The position numbers and the translations under genes were made by a program. A model generated the notes under the pieces. That model was not told the origin of the DNA. It made no database searches and was given only the letters and a program-made list of their open reading frames with translations. Below are positions 56,854-64,000 of a DNA stretch of 64,000 nucleotides, piece by piece (position 1 is the first letter of the stretch; each line of letters opens with the position of its first letter). Origin of the DNA: Dactylorhiza incarnata (Eukaryota; Streptophyta; Magnoliopsida; Asparagales; Orchidaceae). The stretch lies in contig JAWHQI010000262.1 of assembly GCA_033032865.1 (NCBI GenBank), forward strand, positions 868,001-932,000, read 5' to 3'.

Positions 56854-59800
56854 CCTCCTTGATGTCAAACATGATCTAAACCATCACTATTGTTCACCTA
56901 TCAAAAATCACATATAAATTCAAAATTCATAACTAAAAAGAAAAACACTAAAATGTATTGAAAGAATTTACCATCATAATGAATATTGAATTCACATGCA
57001 CCACCATGATCTATTGATGACCTTTGCTAAAATTCTCTAAAATTATATATCATAAGTCATATCAAAAGTCTTCCAAAAATAACTATTTCTATCACATTTA
57101 TATGAATAATATGATGATAGTTGATATTATGATTGCATACCATGGTTAGTGTATTATGAGTGTATTGTGATTATTTCAAGTTTAGACCTTAGAATCATCT
57201 TGATATAGATAAGATCAAATAAAACAGAATCTTCACTTTATTCTAAGTCTATAAATTGAAATACTATCATACTATGACATAACATTAATCTCAAACTTAT
57301 CATATTAACACTGTCACCTAAAGAATATTAGTATTTATGTTAGGTTTTATATGTTTACCAAGATATACAGGCTGGGTATTCTTATCTAGGGCATATCCAT
57401 GTTATTCTTTGCATAAACATCATCACATACTAATCATTTAAATCATGCTTATTTGGCTTATTCGAACTAATATTGTGTGCTTACATTTCCTATCATTTTC
57501 AACTTACATTATATTAATAAATATATGCCTTAGAAAAATCAAAATGAAGATACAAGAAAATATATATCATGCGTTGTCAAGTCATATAAGAAATCGTTAT
57601 CGTTTCATGCAATTTGCACAATCTAGACATCTCCAAAAATTCTAAAATTTCTGCATGAAACTACTCTTGGGACACTTAATCAAGATCAATAATAAGAATT
57701 TCTGAAATCATGAAAAATAGTGTACTGTTTGCGGCGCTAGCGCTAGCGAGGGTGCTAGCTCGAGTGTCCGATTTTTTGATTTTTTAAAATCTTGAAAATT
57801 TACTAAAAATATATTTTCTTATATGTACTACTTATTCTTGCATTTCTGCCTATAATTGATTTTTGAAAAATTAAAATACAAAATTACAAAAAATATTTTT
57901 CTTACTTCCTTTCTTTGGTTAATTGTTTGAGTTCTATTTTCTATATGCAAAAAATCAAATACAAAAATATAAAACATCAAAAATTTATTTTTTGAACCTA
58001 ACTTTTCTATTTACATGTATCTTGCAAAAGGGAGATTTGGGATGTCACCCTATCATATCTCCTAGTATCGGTGTTAACCACTCACAGGGTAGACCTCGGG
58101 AAGTCCAAGATCAATTATAAGAGTTCAAAATCATAATTATTTTTCAAAATATCAAAAAATGGTATGGACTTTATTGTGAAAATCAAGCATGATTTAATCT
58201 ATCATTTAGACCTTCTGCAATGTTATAAATCATCCTTTCAAACTACTTTGAACAATGTTTTTATCATGTTTTTATATATCTACTCATATGTGCACCAATT
58301 ATAATGAAAAGGTTGTGTAGAACCAAGCTTAGCATGCCTCTAAGTATGAGTAAATGTTTTATATTTGATAATGATCTTTATTCACTCACTTATTTTGGCA
58401 AAATCTACATATGCTCTTAATCTAAGAATGCTTGCTTGTGTATTGTACTTGTACAATAAATTAAGTTTGCATAAGTATCTTACCTACACTCCTTTTATTT
58501 GCACTCTTAAAATTAAGAAAAGTGGTTGTGCTTTCAAAATTTCATTGGTTTGCAAAACAAGTGTATTCAGAGAACTTTGTACAAAAAAATTGAATGAAAT
58601 AAAATAACAAAGATAACTCCACCAAGCACTACTTAAACCTCCTGATAAGTCTTAATGAGCATTGTGAGTTTGAGCACCTTGGAAAGAATAGTAAATATCT
58701 TGTGCAAACCATAAAAATTTTTTACTCCACTTATGCGTTAATGGGCGTGGAAGTAAAATTATTTGTGTTTTATTGTGCACTTTACTCTACATATGTCTTG
58801 TATATTTGATTAAAACATTTGTTTACTCTCTTCAAAATACACTTATGTGCACATCATTATCTTCCATAACACTTCTTCTCATAAGTATTGGATCCTAATG
58901 CTAAACTGATATACTCTCTTTATATATAAAATGCACTAGATAACCTAGCATGCTCTCTATAATGTTTGGTATGTTTTGAATTTGTGAATTGGAATAACAT
59001 TGTAGTAGTTTCTCTTTAATATCCTTCTTTCATGCTTGGTTACTTTATTATCAAACTTACAAATTTTAAATGAAAAATGATTTACAAAAACATCTTCCTT
59101 TTTTTGGAATTTAACTCATATATCTTCTTATGAATCATCATGATTACAAAAAGATCTTTCTTATATTTTTATAAGTCTTCCGCATCATCACCATATATTT
59201 TTTACCTTGCGCTTTCATGCTTATATCAAAGTCTTAAAACTCAAAATTCCTTTTTTCAACAAGTGGAAGACTTGCTTGGTGGAATTTATATTGGTTGTTC
59301 TAACACGAATATCAGTTTTATGCTAAAAACTCTGATTCATTAATGGATTTCAAAATAACTATATTAGTTTTCCAAAAATTCAAATAAAAATATAAACCCA
59401 TAGGCTATGAACTTATCATTAGATTCAAATGCTAAATGTTTCCAATGATTATCATCCCATGATTACATATCTCACCATAGCGGGGGCGTAGGATTGGTTA
59501 GACATATTGTCTGGGTAGATTGGTTACTTGGAAATCATTACCTTATTATGCTTAAAACTCCTTATCATTTCATTTCCTCTAAAAAGCTCGATCATGCCTT
59601 ATCTTTTCATAAAAAATCCTCTTTTTATGTCTATTGCTTCCTTGCCCACTTTTGCTAATAACAAAAGGGGGAAAACTAATATGATAAATATTAATCTCTA
59701 TCAAATTAGAAAACTAACATGACTAATGATTAAGATGATAGCTTAAATTTTAGGGGAGCATTCACAGAGGGGGAGCAAGTATTTAGGGGGAGCAATTCTA

Positions 59801-59927
59801 AATACTAAAATTGACAATTATCCTAAGTCACCACTTTCACACACACACACAAGTAGGTTTCATCATGCTTATATATTAATGCTCTGATTCATCATTAATG
59901 GATTTGTTATTATCAAAAGTGGGTGTT
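56854..59927 (+). other. S3 3' internal region, AT-rich and non-coding
   Basis: Three kilobases with no credible coding frame. Landmarks: a U3-like TAGCGC motif (57731-57765), a diverged conserved block (58025-58112), GGGGGAGCAA motifs near 59770-59795 and a purine-rich tract ending at 59927. Confidence 0.6.
58025..58112 (+). other. Conserved ~86-nt block, diverged copy 3 (in S3)
   Basis: Shares TTTGGG, ATCATA, CTCCTAGTA and GGGTAGACCTCGGGAAGTCC with the F copies, in the same order and spacing, though S3 is a copia-type element and F is not. Confidence 0.65.
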
Positions 59928-61123
59928 TGTTAGAACATCGACTTCCTCATCTCCTAGGTTTGAGAATAACAAATCCTATCTGTTTTTGATCTTGTGAGTT
60001 AAAGTGTGCAGGAATACAAGTATACATGACTCAAGGATAACATAAGAAGGTTGCACCCAAATAGCCAATATTCCAACATGCCCACTAGCGCCGGCGGTAG
60101 AACCTAGCGCAGGCGCTAGCTCTGATTAGAGCAATTTCAAGAGGCAGATTCAGAAGGAGATAACGCCAGGCAATAGAAGCTAATGCAGGAGGTAGCAGCT
60201 AGTGCAGACTGTATCTCCTAGCGCAGGCGGTAGCACAAAACAATAGAGGAAGGTGGCCGGCTTGCTTAAAATGAAGGAGTCTCATGCGGAGAATATTTCT
60301 AAATCCGGGATACCGTGGACGATAGTGATAGCGCAGGTGCTAGCTCTAAGGCTATAAAAAGGACCCCTTGGATCTGTCTTCTTCATCCTCTTATGATCCT
60401 AAATTCCAAAGCCTCATGCCACAGCAAATAGAGGAAGATTTGGAGAGATACTCCTACAAATCCATGAAGGCTTAAGGAGATGATTAGAGAAGATTTCAAC
60501 ATGCTTCACCGTGACGAAAGACCGCATCGAATATGATCATACTTTGTGATTCTTCATCTTCTTCTCTAAGAGATTCATATAGGGAGTTTTTATATTATTG
60601 TCTTTTTATTTCACATCTTTTCTTGTAATCGGTTAGTGAATTCGACTCATGTTGGCAACTAGGTCTGGGTAGGACTTAAGTTAGAAATTCACCCCTTGTT
60701 GGCGACTAGGTCTAGGGTATAGATCTAGGGGGTGCTTGAGGCCATATCTGGGGAAGGATTGGCTAGAGAGGCTTGAGGACGTATCCGGGGAAGGATAGGC
60801 TAAAGCCACCGGTTCGTGGGGATACGAGTCGGGATAGAAAACAAAAAAGGATTTTAGTATTCGCTTTTGATTTCTAGCGTCATTGAAATCTAGTTTTGTA
60901 ATCAATTTTATTAATAGTAATCATGTCTCTCTTTGGGTAATAAAATTGATTTGTTCTTCACTTCTCTAAATTGATAATTATTTTCTCTTTTCTTATAAAT
61001 CAATTTAGATCTTCATTCTAAATCTCTATTTCAATCTCTTAGTTTTTCAAGTATATCAAAATATAATATAAGTTTTTAAAACCCTTATTCACCCCCACTC
61101 TAAGGGCATCTATCGATCTGACA
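59928..61123 (+). repeat. S3 3' LTR (1,196 bp)
   Basis: TGTTAGAACATCG...CGATCTGACA, with U3 array 60085-60240 and TATA 60353. Followed by CCCTC. Confidence 0.9.
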
Positions 61124-61128
61124 CCCTC

Positions 61129-61345
61129 TACTCTGGGGGAGCTCCATGTAGATGAATTGCTGGATGAAGTTGCCAAAATTGCCAAGGAAGCTGCTCAGAA
61201 TGCTGAGGTGAATGCACAAACTCAGGGGGAGCTTCCCAAAGACAATGTTGTTGAAGAAGAAAATGAACCAATTATATTTCTCCGAAGGAAGGTAATTCCA
61301 AAAGTGTTTTCAAGAAAAAGGAAAACTCATGAGAAAGAACAATGA
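61129..61345 (+). pseudogene. S2 env-like ORF, C-terminal part
   Basis: Continues after S3 as a helical segment (VDELLDEVAKIAKEAAQNAE) and a basic tail (RRKVIPKVFSRKRKTHEKEQ), stop at 61343. A K/R-rich end is also seen in the S1 counterpart. Confidence 0.65.
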
Positions 61346-61564
61346 AATTCAGGTATCTCTGTTTATACCATCTAAGGTAAATCAAACAGAATGTGGTGTG
61401 GTGAACAATATAACTTATTTTATAATGTATGAAATAGTCTGTGATTTCATTCTATCATACTTTCATTGTCTATGTTGTCTTGTATGTAATTCTGCTTATA
61501 TAAAAGAATGTGTAAAATCACTTTAAACAATCTGTAAAATTTGTTAAGATAAATAGGGGGAGAT
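61346..61564 (+). other. S2 3' untranslated region with polypurine tract
   Basis: AT-rich; ATAGGGGGAGAT precedes the 3' LTR. Confidence 0.65.
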
Positions 61565-63194
61565 TATTGGGAAAAACTCTTTTGATTTAACTTAACAAAT
61601 TAACTATAAGTGATTTTAACTTCGAGGTTTATTACCCAATGTATAGTAAGGGTAATTTGGTCATTAGATGTCTTAGGATGTCTCACTCACCTTAGAGTAT
61701 CAATACTAGGTCAGGACAAGCACAATTTGAGTTGAATTAATACTTGCGTCAAATATAAGTCGACGCAACTTCAACATGATGTCGACGCAACTCAGACTAG
61801 AAGTCCAAGCAACTCAATCTATCTGTCAAAGTATATCAAGTCGACGCTACGTCGAATAGGAGTCAATGTAGATGAAGGAGCATGTCGAAGTTATCTTAGA
61901 AGTCAATGCAACGTTGAATATAATTCGACGTTGACAATGAAGTTCAAATACAAGTGTTCAACTCGACAGTTATGTCGAGAAGTAATCGATGTAACATCGA
62001 CAACAGAGTTCAACTAGAGCTAGAAGGAATACTAAACTGCTCTTACAAGAACTCAAAGTTGCCTCGATAAGAGAGAGAATGAAGTCGATGCAGCGTTGAA
62101 TACAAACTGAAAAGGAAACATTTTCAGCTGTCCTTTTAGAACTCTCGCTAAAGGCCCACAACACTAAAGACCATTCTACAACTGCATGTTTATTGCCTAG
62201 AATGGAAAGGAGCATTCAAGAAGATAGGAAAAACATTCTTGGAATGTATTCAAATAGCTGGTAGACGGGTCGTTAACAAAAGAAGAAAGAAAGATTAATT
62301 GTCCAAGAGTATGGCTTTTCAAGACAACCCAAAAGAGGAAACTAATTCAAATCAAATGATGGACAATAAGTAGGCTGAGAAGAGTTAAAAACATAGAGCA
62401 TTCATTACAATCTGCTACAACTTCTCGATTAGGGCTCCCACTTCTTCTTCCTCCTGGAACCCTAAAAAGACATAAAGAGAAGAAGTGCTCTCTCTCAGAA
62501 CAGAAAAATAGAAGGCTGCTCATTCATCAACATCATATAGTAGCCAGATTGCAAGCAGAAGATATACAAAAGGATCTGAAGAATATAACCATTGCAAATC
62601 ATCACAACAATAAGCAAGGGTTCATCATTCGCAGATCCATTGAAGTTAGAAATAGAAGTTGAAAGCTTCTACAGAATTCTGAGAATAGAATTCTTCTTCT
62701 CCATCTTCTCTCTTCTTTCAATTTCCTCAACTGTACAGAGTTTTAAGAATCCCTCTTTCAAGGGATTCAGTGGTTCAAGATCTCCTTATCAAAAGATCTG
62801 AGTGGTTCAAGATCTCCTTATTAAAAGATCTGAGTGGTTAAAGATCTTTTTATCAAAAGATCTTTGGTTCTAAGAGTCTCCTTATCAAAAGACTAATGCA
62901 CAAGTTGTGCTTTCCTACCAGGTGGTAGAAGAGAGGACTACCCGCATTTTGGGGAAACTCTATAAAATCTTGTCTTCTTTGTGTGTTAATTTTCTATGTT
63001 TTTCTTTATAGCTTACAACTTTTCTGCTTTACATTAACAACATTTATTTTGTTCTGTGTTTGGTATTATTGAAGCATAATACTTAATGTTTTTATTATGT
63101 ATGCACAAATAGGATAGAAAATATTTTTAAATCTCTATTCACCCCCCTCCCCGGCCCCTCTAGAGTATACTCAGAGGCACACTGTGCACTTTGA
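61565..63194 (+). repeat. S2 3' LTR (1,630 bp)
   Basis: TATTGGGAAAAACTC...GTGCACTTTGA; both terminal dinucleotides have mutated (TG to TA, CA to GA). U3 array 61745-62105. Confidence 0.88.
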
Positions 63195-63199
63195 TGCTA

Positions 63200-64000
63200 T
63201 ATGGAGTGTCCTGCAAGATCTATTCAGACCATAAGAGTTTGATTTATGTTTTCTCTCAGAAAGAGCTTAATTTGTGTCAGCGCAGATGGGTGGAGTATGT
63301 TGCGGATTATGAAGTGGAAATTCTTTATCATCCAGGCAAGGCGAATGTGGTAGCTAATGCTATGAGTAAAAGGTCAGCTTATGTCTTTAATCTCTCCGTG
63401 CAGTCTCTAGTGGAGGAGTATTATTTGATGGATATAGCTGTGAAGCCTACAGTTGGGTCATCAAGTGTAAAAATTGAAGATCCTTCTTGGATTACTCTTA
63501 TGAGGTTACATCAGAATGTTGATCTAGACCTGCATCATCTTCGAGGTGGGACCAAAAAGGGAGAATTGCTAGATTTCTTGGTTGATGAAGATGGTACCTT
63601 AAGATATCGTGGTAGATTCTGCGTTCTCGCTGTTGATGAGATTCGGGCAAAGATTTGTGATGAAGCTCATGATTCTAGTCTTGTCTACCACGTTGGTTCT
63701 ATGAAAATGTACCGCGATCTGAATCAAATTGTTTGGTGGTCAGATATGAAGAATGATATTGCGATGTTTGTATCTAAATGTTATACATTCAGCTCGTCAA
63801 GGCAGATCATAATAGACCTAGAGGTAAATTGACGCCTCTGGATATTATGACTTGGAAGTGGGAGAGTATCTCTATGGATTTCATTATCAGTCAACTGAAG
63901 TCTCCCCGAGGGCATGATGCTGTGTGGGTGATCGTTGATAGGTTGACCAAGTGTGCCCATTTTGTGCCTTATAAGATTGGCTATTCTATGGAAAAGATTG
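63200..64000 (+). pseudogene. G1 pol, second part: RNase H end and integrase
   Basis: Resumes in the RNase H (YSDHKSLIYVFSQKELNL, RRWVEYVADYEVEI). The integrase zinc finger follows: the two His are present (HDSSLVYH) but the second Cys of KCYTF is lost. A frameshift near 63795 moves to the frame with PLDIMTWKWESISMDF and VIVDRLTKCAHF, the start of the integrase core, which runs off the right edge. Confidence 0.85.

Larger units (their letters stand above)
47574..61123 (+). mobile_element. S3: third Sirevirus-like copia element, gag only
   Basis: CCCTC at 47569-47573 and 61124-61128. LTRs 47574-48803 and 59928-61123; primer site 48806. Gag 48854-50125 is followed by no other frame of note. 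F is inserted at 50589 (TGTTC duplication). The remaining 3' part (56854-59927) is AT-rich. The C-rich LTR end is like S1 and S2. Non-autonomous. Confidence 0.85.
40402..63194 (+). mobile_element. S2: second non-autonomous Sirevirus-like element, gag plus env-like ORF, no pol
   Basis: TGCTA at 40397-40401 and 63195-63199. LTRs 40402-42021 and 61565-63194; primer site 42024. Gag 42156-44016 is followed by ~740 bp of non-coding DNA and an env-like ORF from 44759, broken by a solo LTR and by S3 and ending at 61345. A GGGGGAG polypurine tract precedes the 3' LTR. There is no pol sequence. Same layout as S1 but a different family: LTRs and proteins are clearly distinct. The 3' LTR start has mutated from TG to TA. 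Confidence 0.85.
1602..64000 (+). mobile_element. G1: outermost Ty3/gypsy LTR retrotransposon (open at the right edge)
   Basis: 5' LTR 1602-3436 and a tRNA-iMet-type primer site at 3439. The leader is interrupted by S1 at 4071 and resumes after the GTCTG duplication at 37312. Gag starts at 37383, then come a putative intron, protease, reverse transcriptase and RNase H; S2 interrupts at 40402 and the RNase H and integrase resume at 63200. The domain order PR-RT-RH-INT defines Ty3/gypsy; the RT motifs look chromovirus-like (Tekay/Del type), which is my inference. About 16 in-frame stops and at least three frameshifts make it the most decayed element here, consistent with its being the host of the others. 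Its 3' LTR is outside the window. Confidence 0.88.

Overview
This window is flowering-plant nuclear DNA made almost entirely of nested transposable elements. I find no host gene that I can defend and no tRNA, rRNA or CRISPR locus. The evidence is LTR retrotransposons with tRNA-iMet-type primer sites, Sirevirus-like Ty1/copia elements, chromovirus-like Ty3/gypsy elements, a CACTA transposon with a 3-bp duplication, and long AT-rich decayed stretches. A large, repeat-rich genome is likely. I cannot name the species; a monocot is only a guess.

Layout. From 1602 to the right edge everything lies inside one old Ty3/gypsy element, G1 (5' LTR 1602-3436, gag from 37383, pol to beyond 64000). Two Sirevirus-like elements without any pol interrupt it. 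S1 (4071-37311, duplication GTCTG) sits in the leader; S2 (40402-63194, duplication TGCTA) sits in the RNase H region. S1's 5' LTR holds a CACTA transposon (5494-14229, duplication GCT), which holds a 435-bp foldback element (12924-13358, duplication AAATTTAA). S1's gag holds L1, a non-autonomous element (15863-23312, duplication AGACC), which holds a solo gypsy LTR (16979-19056, duplication GGAAG). S1's env-like ORF holds a young minus-strand gypsy element, G2 (24252-33623, duplication TGAAG). S2's env-like ORF holds a solo LTR (45776-46952) and a third Sirevirus-like element, S3 (47574-61123, duplication CCCTC). S3 holds F (50589-56848, duplication TGTTC), a non-autonomous element with an Athila-like primer site. 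The left edge (1-1601) has two LTR halves back to back, next to a minus-strand relic of an S1-type gag.

What stands out. (1) G1 and G2, two different gypsy families, each carry a short GT-AG intron at the same place, between the gag zinc knuckles and the protease. In G1, unspliced RNA hits a stop at the second codon after the junction, so intron retention would give Gag and splicing would give Gag-Pol. (2) S1 and S2 both keep gag and a long env-like ORF but have no pol between them, and each shows signs of a private promoter ahead of the env-like ORF. (3) Every LTR family here has an array of short palindromic repeats in U3, nearly always upstream of a TATA box. (4) In decayed frames the in-frame stops are mostly TAG, as expected if CAG (a CHG site) mutates by methylation and deamination. 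(5) An ~86-nt block occurs twice in F and once, diverged, in S3. Almost all protein genes are broken by stops, frameshifts or insertions; G2 is nearest to intact.
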